Below are positions 1 through 8,611 of a stretch of 64,000 bases of DNA, piece after piece. The position numbers were made by a program, and so were the translations under genes. Source of the DNA: G020344215 sp039586575 (GTDB lineage Bacteria; Gemmatimonadota; Gemmatimonadetes; Palauibacterales; KS3-K002); NCBI GenBank assembly GCA_039586575.1, contig JBDHKD010000013.1, forward strand, positions 1-64,000, in the 5' to 3' direction. The notes under the pieces were generated by a model. The model worked only from the letters and a program-made list of their open reading frames with translations, was not told the origin of the DNA and ran no database searches. Within the stretch, counting starts at the first letter, position 1; each line of letters opens with the position of its first letter.

Positions 1-231
1 GAAACGCCCGTCGTCGTCGGTCGTCGTCGAGCGGCCCAGACCCTCGATGGCGACCTGGGCGGTGGCGAGGGGCAAGTCGCTCGCCGCATCGGTGACACGG
101 CCGGCGATCGTCCCAGTGGTTTGAGCGGCGAGCGCTCCTGGGGTCACGACGAGGATGACGATGGTGAGGACGAGGACGAGTCTGCCGCGTTGTTCAGCGG
201 CCCACCCCTCCGATCGCCGCCATCGCCTCAC
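1..231 (-). CDS. N-terminus of an outer-membrane protein with a CarboxypepD_reg-like domain (partial)
   Basis: This frame is open from a GTG at 231 to the left edge, so only about 77 residues are seen. A basic N-terminus and a hydrophobic stretch (LVLVLTIVILVV) ending ALAAQ form a signal peptide. The mature protein begins GTIAGRVTDAASDLPLA and continues to STTTDDDGRF, the usual pattern of a carboxypeptidase-regulatory-like beta-sandwich. This domain sits at the N-terminus of many TonB-dependent receptors of the SusC/RagA kind. The GTG is preceded by AAGGAG about 12 bases upstream. It lies 24 bases after hyuA on the same strand, so the two may be cotranscribed. Whether a receptor barrel follows cannot be seen. 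Confidence 0.6.
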   Translation of the reverse strand, partial: MRRWRRSEGWAAEQRGRLVLVLTIVILVVTPGALAAQTTGTIAGRVTDAASDLPLATAQVAIEGLGRSTTTDDDGRF

Positions 232-255
232 GGTCGCCGATCGCTCCTTCCTCGA

Positions 256-2232
256 CTAGGGGCCCCGGGCGAGTAGCAGGTCGCCGAAGCGCTCCACCCG
301 GACGTGCCAGCTCGGCGGCACCCAGGTGGTCGCGCTGTACTCGGCGATGACCGCCGGCCCTGCGAGGCGCTGTCCGGCGCGCAGCGAGTCGCGGGTGTAC
401 AGCGGCACGGGGCGCCAATCGCCCTCCAGATAGACGTCCGTATCGCCCGCCGGTGCCGGTGGGCCAGCGGCTCGTGCCAGAGGCACGGTCCGTGGGTGGG
501 CGACCGGTGCGCGCGCGGTTACCCGCAGCGTCACCGCCTCGACGACGGCGTCGCTGCGCCTGAAGCCGAATCGCTTGAAGTGCGCGTTGTGAAACTCTTC
601 GAGCCAGTCGGGCGTGGCGGGCACCTCGAGCTCGTAGCTCTGCCCACCGTAACGGGCATCGACGGCGCGGTCCAGCGAGACGGCGTCGCCGCTGAAGCCC
701 TCGGCGGCGAGCTCGAGTCGTGCCGCCTCCTCCAGCTGGGCGAAGATGGGCTCGAGCGCGCCGAGCTCGGCCTCGGGACCGCGACGCAACACGCTCAGCG
801 AGGCATCCTTGCGAACGTCGGCCACGAGGATGCCGCGGGCCGAGAGGGTGCCGGGGTCCGGTGGCACGAGGACGCTGGGAACGCCGAGACGGTCGGCCAG
901 CTCGGCTGCGTGGAGCGGTGCGGCGCCGCCGAAGGCGACTAGGACCAGGTCGGCCGGGTCGTGCCCGCGCTCGATGCTGATAAGCCGCAGCGCGCCCTCC
1001 ATGCGGGTGTTGGCCACCTCGAGGACTCCCAGCGCCGCCGCTTCGCCCGACTGGCCGAGCTCAGCGGCCAGCGCCTCGAGCGGGCCCGCGATGGCGGCCC
1101 GCTGCAACGGCTGCGCGCCGCCCAGAAAGTGCTCTGCCGGGATACGGCCGAGCCAGACGTGCGCATCCGTCACCGTCACTTGATCGCCGGCGCGGCCGTA
1201 GCAGATCGGGCCGGGCTCGGCACCGGCGCTCTCCGGCCCCACCTTGAGGGCGCCGCCCGGGTCGCGGCTGGCTATCGAGCCGCCGCCGGCCCCCACGGTG
1301 TGGATGTCGATGACCGGTATCGCGACGGCGGAGCCGGAGATCTCGTACTCCTTGGTGTGGATCGGGCGTCCCGGACAGAGGGAAACATCGGTCGATGTGC
1401 CTCCCATATCGAAGGACAACACCTGCTCGAACCCGCAGCGGCGCGCTGCCTCCAACGCTGCCACGACACCGCCGGCCGGGCCCGACAGGATCGTATGCAC
1501 CGGCTCCCGGCCCGCGCGCTCGATGGAGAAGGCGCCACCTCCCGACGCCATGATCCGCACGCGCCGGGCTCCGCTCTCGCGATCGAGCGCGCCCAGATAG
1601 CGGCGCACCAGCGGCGCTACGTAGGCGTTCACCAGCGCGGTCGAAAACCGCTCGTACTCCCGGTACTCGGGAAGCAGCCGGGCCGAACAGCTGATCGGTA
1701 CGTCCAGGTCGCCCAGCGCGGCCGCCACAGCTTCCTCGTGTGTGGGATTGGCGTAGCTGTGCAGAAGTCCGATGGCGACCGACTCGGCGCCCCGCGCCCT
1801 ATCCCGGACGTGATCTAACTCTGTCCCGTCCAGCGCACTCTCCTCGCTGCCGTCGTAGAGAATGCGGCCGGCGATGCCGATTCGGTCCCCCCGCGCCACG
1901 AGTGGCGGGGCGCGCTCGCCGACCAGCGCATAAAGCTGGGGACGCGCCTGGCGCCCAATCTCGATGAGATCCTCGAAGCCGCGATTCGTGATCCACACGG
2001 TGCGGGCGCCGCGGCGCTCCAGCAAGGCATTAGTGGCTACGGTCGACCCGTGCGCGAGAACGAACTCCTCCTCGCGCCGCATCAACTCGCGCAGCCCGTC
2101 CAGGACCGCCTGCGCCGGGTTGCCGGGCGTCGAGGGACGCTTGTGCACGCGGACCGAGTCGCCGCGCAGCACGACGAAGTCAGTGAAGGTGCCGCCGGTG
2201 TCGACGGCCACGATAGTCAGCTCGTCGGCCAT
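256..2232 (-). CDS. hyuA: Hydantoinase/oxoprolinase subunit A
   Basis: This 658-residue protein belongs to the HyuA family, ATP-dependent enzymes that open hydantoin or 5-oxoproline rings. The N-terminal phosphate-binding motif VDTGGTFTDF is at residues 10-19. The family motifs SGPAGGVVAA and SFDMGGTSTDVS lie mid-protein, and FGGAAPLHA is in the C-terminal half. Length is close to the usual 650-700 residues, so the gene looks complete. HyuA normally works with HyuB, but no hyuB is adjacent: upstream is the divergent cytochrome oxidase operon, downstream the outer-membrane protein. The substrate cannot be read from sequence. Confidence 0.9.
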   Translation of the reverse strand: MADELTIVAVDTGGTFTDFVVLRGDSVRVHKRPSTPGNPAQAVLDGLRELMRREEEFVLAHGSTVATNALLERRGARTVWITNRGFEDLIEIGRQARPQLYALVGERAPPLVARGDRIGIAGRILYDGSEESALDGTELDHVRDRARGAESVAIGLLHSYANPTHEEAVAAALGDLDVPISCSARLLPEYREYERFSTALVNAYVAPLVRRYLGALDRESGARRVRIMASGGGAFSIERAGREPVHTILSGPAGGVVAALEAARRCGFEQVLSFDMGGTSTDVSLCPGRPIHTKEYEISGSAVAIPVIDIHTVGAGGGSIASRDPGGALKVGPESAGAEPGPICYGRAGDQVTVTDAHVWLGRIPAEHFLGGAQPLQRAAIAGPLEALAAELGQSGEAAALGVLEVANTRMEGALRLISIERGHDPADLVLVAFGGAAPLHAAELADRLGVPSVLVPPDPGTLSARGILVADVRKDASLSVLRRGPEAELGALEPIFAQLEEAARLELAAEGFSGDAVSLDRAVDARYGGQSYELEVPATPDWLEEFHNAHFKRFGFRRSDAVVEAVTLRVTARAPVAHPRTVPLARAAGPPAPAGDTDVYLEGDWRPVPLYTRDSLRAGQRLAGPAVIAEYSATTWVPPSWHVRVERFGDLLLARGP

Positions 2233-2579
2233 CGGGGTGACAAGCTACCGTGTGGGGGGAGGGCGAGCCAGAGAGATACTGCGGGCCGCGTTGACGACCC
2301 CCGGGGACCCGGATAACTTCCGTCGATCTCGCTATCGAGTAGCGATTAGCGGTATCGGTCGGCGCGGCAACTTTCCACTCTGGAAAGACCGGGTAGTCCG
2401 CTGCCGGACGCCTTCTGGCAGGTACCAACCGACGGACCTTAACGACAGGTCTGGAGCGCGTTTGCGGCACGAAGCCGGGAGTCTGATCGGGCGTGGTGGT
2501 GTGATACATTACATCCTAGCCAGGCGCCGTCGTGGTGGACCGTTCGAACCCCGGAGTGGGTGATGAGGAGAAAAGGTAG
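2233..2579. other. Divergent intergenic region between hyuA and the cytochrome oxidase operon
   Basis: These 347 bases contain no convincing gene. They must carry promoters for hyuA (leftward) and coxB (rightward). A possible -10 (TACATT) is at 2505-2510, but no good -35 sits at the right distance. A perfect inverted repeat is listed separately. An AGGAG-type ribosome site lies just before coxB. Confidence 0.5.
2371..2387. promoter_or_regulatory. Perfect 7-bp inverted repeat, possible operator
   Basis: CTTTCCA and TGGAAAG are separated by three bases in the divergent hyuA/coxB region. The short symmetric form resembles a dimeric regulator site. No cognate regulator is identified. Confidence 0.3.
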
Positions 2580-3233
2580 ATGAACTGGCTTCCCGTAGCG
2601 GCATCGTCCTATGCCGCCGACATGGACATGATCTTCTACGTCATCCTGGCGGTGACGGGCGTCATCCTGGTGGGTGTGCAGGTCACGCTGGTCTACTTCA
2701 TGATCAGGTACCGGGGACGAGAAGGTCGCCGAGCCTCTTATATAGAGGGCAGCACGAAGGCGGAGGTGATCTGGACGGTCATACCGTCGCTGTTCATCAT
2801 CGGCATCGCGGTGGCCAGCCAGAGCGTGTGGTCCGAGATCAAGAACCCGGAGCGCTTTCCGACGGACGGGCTGGAGCTGAACATCGAGGCGCGTCAGTTC
2901 GCCTGGGGCATCACCTATCCCGGAGCGGACGGCGAGCTGGGTAGCGAGGACGACTTCAAGCGATTCAACGAGTTGCACGTACCGGTTGATCGTCCGGTGG
3001 TATTCAACCTGACGTCGGTGGATGTGGTGCACTCGTTCTTCGTTCCCGAGTTCCGAATCAAGCAGGACGCGGTGCCGGGTCTGAACACGCGGGCCTGGTT
3101 CGAGGCGACGGTGGTGGGTGAGTACGAGTTGGCGTGCGCGGAGCTCTGCGGGGTAGCGCACGGCCTGATGAAGGGGAAAGTCATCGTGCTGCCGCAGGAT
3201 GAGTTCGACAGCTGGTTGGCAGCGCAGAGTTGA
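2580..3233 (+). CDS. coxB: Cytochrome c oxidase subunit II
   Basis: Subunit II carries the binuclear CuA centre that takes electrons from cytochrome c. Two transmembrane helices (about residues 18-42 and 62-82) are followed by a periplasmic cupredoxin domain. The CuA ligands are visible: H151, then C186, C190, H194 and M197 in CAELCGVAHGLM. At 217 residues it ends soon after the CuA motif and has no fused cytochrome c domain, so this is not a caa3-type subunit and a separate donor is needed. No clear signal peptide is seen. First gene of the operon, 13 bases before coxA. Confidence 0.95.
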   Translation: MNWLPVAASSYAADMDMIFYVILAVTGVILVGVQVTLVYFMIRYRGREGRRASYIEGSTKAEVIWTVIPSLFIIGIAVASQSVWSEIKNPERFPTDGLELNIEARQFAWGITYPGADGELGSEDDFKRFNELHVPVDRPVVFNLTSVDVVHSFFVPEFRIKQDAVPGLNTRAWFEATVVGEYELACAELCGVAHGLMKGKVIVLPQDEFDSWLAAQS

Positions 3234-3246
3234 TTAGGGGACGGAC

Positions 3247-4992
3247 ATGGCGACAGTAGCGGCGGCGGCCGCGCCCTTGGCGGATTCGCACCACGAAGAG
3301 CTGAGCTTCGTCCGCAAGTATATCTTCTCGACGGACCACAAGATCATCGGGATCCAGTTCCTGTTCGCGAGTCTGTTGTTCCTGGTGATCGGAGGCCTGC
3401 TGGCGATCATGCTGCGCTGGCAGCTCGGCTTCCCGGGTGAGGTGTTGCCGGGAGTCGGGGTGGTGACGCCGAAGTTGTACAACGCGTTGGTGACGATGCA
3501 CGGCACGTTCATGGTCTTCTTCGCGGTCATGCCGTTGCTCGTCGGTGTGTACGCCAACTATTTGATCCCGCTGAAGATCGGAGCGCCGGACATGGCGTTC
3601 CCGCGACTCAACATGCTGTCGTTCTGGATATTCCTGCAGTCGGGGATCGTCATGACGGCGAGCCTGTTCGTCGAGGGCGGTGCCGCGGGCGCGGGCTGGA
3701 CGGCCTACGCTCCGCTGAGCGCGGTACCGCAATACACGGGCGTGTCGCTGGGGCAGCAGCTGTGGATCGTCAGCCTGATCCTGTTCGGCGGCTCGTCGCT
3801 GCTCGGCTCGGTCAACTATATCACGACGGTGATCAACATGCGGGCGCCCGGGCTGACGCTGTTCCGGATGCCGCTCTCGATCTGGGCGCTGTTCATAACG
3901 GCGATCATCGCGTTGTTGGCGATACCGATCATCGCGGCGGCGGTGATCATGCTGCTGTTCGACCAGCTGCTGGGTACGACGTTCTTCTTGCCGCAGGGCG
4001 GCGGGCAACCGCTGCTCTGGCAGCACCTCTTCTGGTTCTTCGGACATCCCGAGGTCTATATCCTGATCCTGCCGGCGATGGGGATCGTCTCGGATATCGT
4101 GGCCAACGGCTCGCGCAAGCCGGTGTTCGGTTACCACTCGATGGTGTTGGCGATCATCGCGATCGGCTTTCTGGGGTGGATCACCTGGGGCCACCATATG
4201 TTCCAGAGCGGGATGAACCCGCTGTTGGGTACGTCGTTCATGATCTCGACGATGGCGATCGCGGTTCCCTCGGCGATTAAAGTGTTCAACTGGCTGGGCA
4301 CGATGTGGCGTGGCAACATCAGGTTCCACACGCCGATGCTGTGGGCGATCGGGTTTGTCTCCCTGTTCACTATCGGCGGGCTGAGCGGCATCTTCATGGC
4401 GTCCAACGCGGTCGACATCTTCATTCACGATACCTATTTCATCGTCGCCCACATCCACTACGTGCTGTTCGGCGGTAGCCTGATGGCTATCTTCGCGGCC
4501 ATCTACTTCTGGTTCCCGAAGATGTTCGGCCGGATGATGAACGAGAGCTTGGGCAAGATCCACTTCGCCCTCACGTTCATCTTCTACAACCTGACGTTTT
4601 TCCCGATGCACATCCTCGGCATGGCCGGCCACATGCGACGGATCTACGATCCCACGCAGTACGAGTTCCTGCAGCCGTACCAGCCGATGAACAGGTTCAT
4701 CACGATCAGCGCGATCCTGCTGTTCGTCGCCCAGTTGCCGCTCGTCGTCAACTTCTTCTGGAGCCTGTTCAAGGGTAAGCGGGCCGAACCGAACCCCTGG
4801 GAGGACAACGGTCTGGAATGGACCGTCCCGTCACCGCCGCCACACGGGAACTTCGCCACGACCCCGACGGTCTACCGCGGCCCCTATGAGTTCAGCTCCC
4901 CGGAGGCAAAGGACGGGCTGGACTTCTTGCCGCAGAACGTGCCGTCGAACAGCGCGCGGCAGGCGGTGGGAGCAGGGGCGGAAGAGAAGTGA
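3247..4992 (+). CDS. coxA: Cytochrome c oxidase subunit I
   Basis: Catalytic haem-copper subunit of 581 residues with twelve predicted membrane helices. CuB ligands are visible as H267 in GHPEVY, with the Tyr that crosslinks to it, and H316-H317. H402 and H404 in VAHIHYV are the haem a3 and haem a ligands. The Glu in GHPEVY marks the A1-type D-channel ending of the haem-copper family. The C-terminal 60 residues form a polar tail. It reduces O2 with electrons delivered through CoxB. Confidence 0.97.
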   Translation: MATVAAAAAPLADSHHEELSFVRKYIFSTDHKIIGIQFLFASLLFLVIGGLLAIMLRWQLGFPGEVLPGVGVVTPKLYNALVTMHGTFMVFFAVMPLLVGVYANYLIPLKIGAPDMAFPRLNMLSFWIFLQSGIVMTASLFVEGGAAGAGWTAYAPLSAVPQYTGVSLGQQLWIVSLILFGGSSLLGSVNYITTVINMRAPGLTLFRMPLSIWALFITAIIALLAIPIIAAAVIMLLFDQLLGTTFFLPQGGGQPLLWQHLFWFFGHPEVYILILPAMGIVSDIVANGSRKPVFGYHSMVLAIIAIGFLGWITWGHHMFQSGMNPLLGTSFMISTMAIAVPSAIKVFNWLGTMWRGNIRFHTPMLWAIGFVSLFTIGGLSGIFMASNAVDIFIHDTYFIVAHIHYVLFGGSLMAIFAAIYFWFPKMFGRMMNESLGKIHFALTFIFYNLTFFPMHILGMAGHMRRIYDPTQYEFLQPYQPMNRFITISAILLFVAQLPLVVNFFWSLFKGKRAEPNPWEDNGLEWTVPSPPPHGNFATTPTVYRGPYEFSSPEAKDGLDFLPQNVPSNSARQAVGAGAEEK

Positions 4993-5008
4993 GTCAGTGG
5001 GTCAGTAG
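4989..5008 (+). repeat. GTCAGTRG-type short repeat after coxA
   Basis: GTGAGTCAGTGGGTCAGTAG spans the coxA stop. It differs by a single base from the first 20 bases of the tandem array at 17631, 12.6 kb away and again just after a stop codon. Confidence 0.5.
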
Positions 5009-5044
5009 GATGCGGGAAGTCGAGAAACAGAGAAAGCCCGAACG

Positions 5045-5695
<651 letters not shown>

Positions 5696-5721
5696 AGCTG
5701 GCGCGGTACCGAGGTGGTGCG

Positions 5722-6003
5722 ATGGAGACGGTGGAGAAGAAGAAGCAGCCGAACTACTATTTCATCTGGTTTCTGCTCTTCGTCCTGACGATGGTCGAAG
5801 TGGGGGTCGCTTATATGAGCGGCCTGCCGCGAAACGTACTGATCCTGGTGTTGGTGGGCCTGGCGATCTGGAAGGCGACATTGGTTGCCATGTACTACAT
5901 GCACCTGAAGTTCGAGCGGCTGCGGTTGATCCTGCTGGCGTCGGCCCCGCTGCCGCTGGCGGTTATCCTCGTGGTCGCCGTACTGCTGGAGCATGCGCGG
6001 TAG
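5722..6003 (+). CDS. coxD: Cytochrome c oxidase subunit IV (CtaF/CoxD-like)
   Basis: A 93-residue protein starting METVEKKKQ with three predicted helices, typical of prokaryotic subunit IV. The segment WKATLVAMYYMHLKFE (helix 2) is characteristic. An upstream in-frame ATG at 5659 lies inside coxC and would add an unlikely leader. The ATG at 5722 follows a GAGGTGG ribosome site. Its last eleven bases overlap ctaB, so the two are translationally coupled. Confidence 0.88.
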   Translation: METVEKKKQPNYYFIWFLLFVLTMVEVGVAYMSGLPRNVLILVLVGLAIWKATLVAMYYMHLKFERLRLILLASAPLPLAVILVVAVLLEHAR

Positions 6004-6856
6004 CACCGTAGTTGCCGATCTCTGGGCGCTGACCAAGCCCGGCATCACCCGGCTCGTGCTGATCACGGCGGGGGTCGGCTTCTATCTGGGCTCGACGGGC
6101 GGCATCGACTGGATATTGATGCTGAACGCGCTTCTCGGCACGGGGTTGTTGGCGGCGGGGACGAACGCGCTGAATCAGTACGCCGAGCGCCGGGTAGATG
6201 GCGTGATGAAGCGAACGAAGGTCAGGCCGCTGCCGGCGGGGCGGCTGAGGGCTTCGACGGCGCTGGCTTTTTCGGCGGGTATCTCGGTGGCCGGGGCCGT
6301 GTATCTCGCGGTGCTGGTGAACGTGTTGACGGCGATCCTGGGCGCCGCGGCGCTGCTCGTCTACATCTTTGTCTACACGCCGCTGAAGCGCAGGACCTGG
6401 TTGTGCACGTTGGTGGGCGCGGTGCCGGGAGCGATTCCACCGATGATGGGCTGGACGGCGGCAACCGGCCGGCTCGACGCGTTGGCCTGGGTGCTGTTCG
6501 GGATCGTGTTTCTCTGGCAGATGCCGCATTTCTTCGCCATCGGCTGGTTGTACAAGCAGGACTACGCGCGAGCCGGTTTCCCGATGCTGCCGGTGGTTGA
6601 CGAGGCGGGCGGCCGAACGGCGCGTCAGATCATCGTATACACGTTGGCGCTGATAGTGGTGAGTGTTCTGACGAGCGTGATGGGACTGACGGGAGCGGTC
6701 TATTTCTTCGGTGCGTTGACGCTGGGGCTGGCGTTCCTAGCTCTGGGGGTCGCGCTGGCCGCGACGCGCACGGGCCCCAGTGCGCGTCGCCTCTTTCTCG
6801 GCTCGGTCATCTACCTCCCGCTCCTGCTCGTACTGATGGTCGTAGACAAGGTCTAG
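5993..6856 (+). CDS. ctaB: Protohaem IX farnesyltransferase (haem O synthase)
   Basis: This 287-residue UbiA-family membrane prenyltransferase adds a farnesyl group to haem b, giving haem O, the precursor of haem A for this oxidase. The first prenyl-diphosphate motif region is NALNQYAERRVDGVMKRTKV at about residues 60-79, and a YTPLKRRT loop comes later. Nine hydrophobic helices are predicted. It overlaps coxD and supplies cofactor for it, with ctaA nearby completing the pathway. Confidence 0.95.
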   Translation: MRGSTVVADLWALTKPGITRLVLITAGVGFYLGSTGGIDWILMLNALLGTGLLAAGTNALNQYAERRVDGVMKRTKVRPLPAGRLRASTALAFSAGISVAGAVYLAVLVNVLTAILGAAALLVYIFVYTPLKRRTWLCTLVGAVPGAIPPMMGWTAATGRLDALAWVLFGIVFLWQMPHFFAIGWLYKQDYARAGFPMLPVVDEAGGRTARQIIVYTLALIVVSVLTSVMGLTGAVYFFGALTLGLAFLALGVALAATRTGPSARRLFLGSVIYLPLLLVLMVVDKV

Positions 6857-6858
6857 AG

Positions 6859-7050
6859 ATGGTCAACTTCCACAAGGTTCTGATCTCGACGGCGATCGTC
6901 TTCACGCTCGGATTCACGCTGTGGTCGATCATCTCCTATTTCGATCGCGGTGAGTTCTGGGCCCTGGCATCGGCGGTGGGCTTCGCGATCGCGTCGATAG
7001 CGCTGATGCTGTACCTGAAGAACCTGAGACGCTTCCTGGGCGAGGAATAG
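6859..7050 (+). CDS. Small two-helix membrane protein of the oxidase operon
   Basis: A 63-residue protein starting two bases after the ctaB stop. Two hydrophobic segments (about residues 7-25 and 33-53) are separated by SYFDRGEFW and end in a basic tail. I do not recognise the family. Its position and tight spacing suggest an accessory or assembly role in the oxidase. Confidence 0.7.
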   Translation: MVNFHKVLISTAIVFTLGFTLWSIISYFDRGEFWALASAVGFAIASIALMLYLKNLRRFLGEE

Positions 7051-7084
7051 GAAAGAGTCCGGAGGCGGGAGCGAGACCGGAGCC

Positions 7085-7513
7085 ATGATTTCGGTCGGCG
7101 ACCTGCCGGCGTTCAACGCCACGTTGAATGGAATCAGCGGCACGCTGTTGCTGGCGGGCTACTTGGCCATTCGCCGGCGCCGCATCGGCTTGCATAGGGC
7201 GTTGATGCTCTCGGCGCTGGCGGCTTCGATACTCTTTCTCACCAGCTACCTCTACTACCACTATCACGTGGGAACCACCCGGTTTACCGGGCTGGGAGTG
7301 GTACGAGCGATCTACTTCACCGTGCTGGGCTCACACACGATCCTGGCGATGGCCATCGTACCGCTGGTGATCGTTACCCTCTACTTCGCTCTACGCGATC
7401 AGTTTCCCCGCCACCGGCGCGTCGCGCGCTGGACGTTCCCGCTGTGGCTCTACGTGTCCGTGACCGGGATCGTCGTCTACCTGATGCTCTACCAGCTGTA
7501 CCCTGCGGCTTAG
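7085..7513 (+). CDS. DUF420 membrane protein (CtaM/YozB-like)
   Basis: A 142-residue protein with four predicted helices. The segments LPAFNATLNGISG, HRALMLSALAAS and HTILAMAIVPLV match DUF420, a family regularly encoded with aa3 and caa3 oxidases; the staphylococcal member CtaM is needed for oxidase maturation. Conserved histidines at the membrane edges could bind haem or copper. Last gene of the plus-strand oxidase operon, convergent with ctaA. Confidence 0.85.
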   Translation: MISVGDLPAFNATLNGISGTLLLAGYLAIRRRRIGLHRALMLSALAASILFLTSYLYYHYHVGTTRFTGLGVVRAIYFTVLGSHTILAMAIVPLVIVTLYFALRDQFPRHRRVARWTFPLWLYVSVTGIVVYLMLYQLYPAA

Positions 7514-7527
7514 GCGGGGCAGCCTGC

Positions 7528-8505
7528 TCAGGCCGGATCGCGGGCGGCGTTACCCGCCGTGCCGAGGCCGCCCTGTCGCAGTGCTAGGGTCGCCCAGACG
7601 ACCAGCGCAGCCCAAAGTGCGACGCCTACGGCCAGGTGGATGGCTCGCAGGTCGGCAGGCAGCTGGCGGAGCACCAAGGTTGCGGCCACGACGATCTGGG
7701 TGACGATCAGGACGAGCGCCACAAGCGCGGCGCGCGTCACCGGCGTTGGTGCTTTCTGGCGCATGGTTCGAGCGGCGGCCAGGGCCACGACGATCAGTGT
7801 GGCGTAGGCCAGCAATCGGTGCGTCCAGTGGAGGTGGACGAGGCCGGGACCCTCGGGAAACAGCTGACCGCTGCAGAGCGGGAAGCCCTGGCACCAGGGA
7901 CCGGCGCCGGTGTTGGCGACCAGGCCGCCAAGGAACAGGAGCGCGAAGCCCAAGCCGGCGGAGGAAACCGCCCAGCGGGGGTAGCTGGCGCCGGAGCTCT
8001 GGGCCGGGAGCTTGCGGTCGGCCGCGGCGCGGGCCAGCATGCCGGCCACGATCAGGCTGGCGAGCAGCGTCGAAGCGACCATCAGGTGTAGGACCACAGT
8101 GGCCGTCGGCAGCTCCAGCCACACGGTGATGGCCCCGACCATGACCTGGATGACGAGCAAGGCGAGCGACGCCATGGCCAGACCGAACACGCCGCGGCCC
8201 GCGTCGCCGAAGCTACGCCGGAAGCGGACGGAATAGAGTGCGACGGCCAGGACGAGCGCGCTTACCAATAAGGCCGCGAGACGATGGCCGTACTCGATCA
8301 GAGTCTGAAAGTCCAGCGGCGGGATGAGCCGACCGTTGCAGAGCGGCCAGTCGTCACCGCAGCCCATCCCGGATCCGGTGATGCGGACGACGCCGCCGAA
8401 GACGATCAGCCCATAGGTGCAGGCCGCGGTGATGAACACCAGCCAAGCGAAGCGGTTCGCTGTCCGCCCGGCCGAGCCGGCAGGATCCTGTGGGGCGGTA
8501 TGCAT
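7528..8505 (-). CDS. ctaA: Haem A synthase
   Basis: This 325-residue COX15/CtaA protein oxidises the C8 methyl of haem O to the formyl group of haem A. It is built as two four-helix halves. Family motifs seen are GGVVRITGSGMGCGDDWPLC near the N-terminus, EYGHRLAA, GGLVANTGAGPWCQGFPLC and HLHWTHRLLAY. The paired cysteines in each half and the four histidines expected for haem binding are present. It is transcribed towards the oxidase operon. Confidence 0.95.
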   Translation of the reverse strand: MHTAPQDPAGSAGRTANRFAWLVFITAACTYGLIVFGGVVRITGSGMGCGDDWPLCNGRLIPPLDFQTLIEYGHRLAALLVSALVLAVALYSVRFRRSFGDAGRGVFGLAMASLALLVIQVMVGAITVWLELPTATVVLHLMVASTLLASLIVAGMLARAAADRKLPAQSSGASYPRWAVSSAGLGFALLFLGGLVANTGAGPWCQGFPLCSGQLFPEGPGLVHLHWTHRLLAYATLIVVALAAARTMRQKAPTPVTRAALVALVLIVTQIVVAATLVLRQLPADLRAIHLAVGVALWAALVVWATLALRQGGLGTAGNAARDPA

Positions 8506-8611
8506 TTCCTACCCTTTCACGACTGGGGTGTGTTGGTTGGCCAGAGCAATATGGTGACGTGAGGCCTGTGGGCCAAGACAGGGGTGGGCCGGCCGGATAC
8601 ATTTGTTCCAC

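Noticed and set aside
2540..2556. GTTCGAAC-CCC sequence resembling a tRNA T-loop
   Set aside because: The flanking bases do not form a T-stem and no acceptor, D or anticodon arm can be drawn upstream.
3181..4632. 483-codon antisense frame over coxA
   Set aside because: Arg/His/Gln-rich shadow of a strongly supported gene; no family and no start signal.
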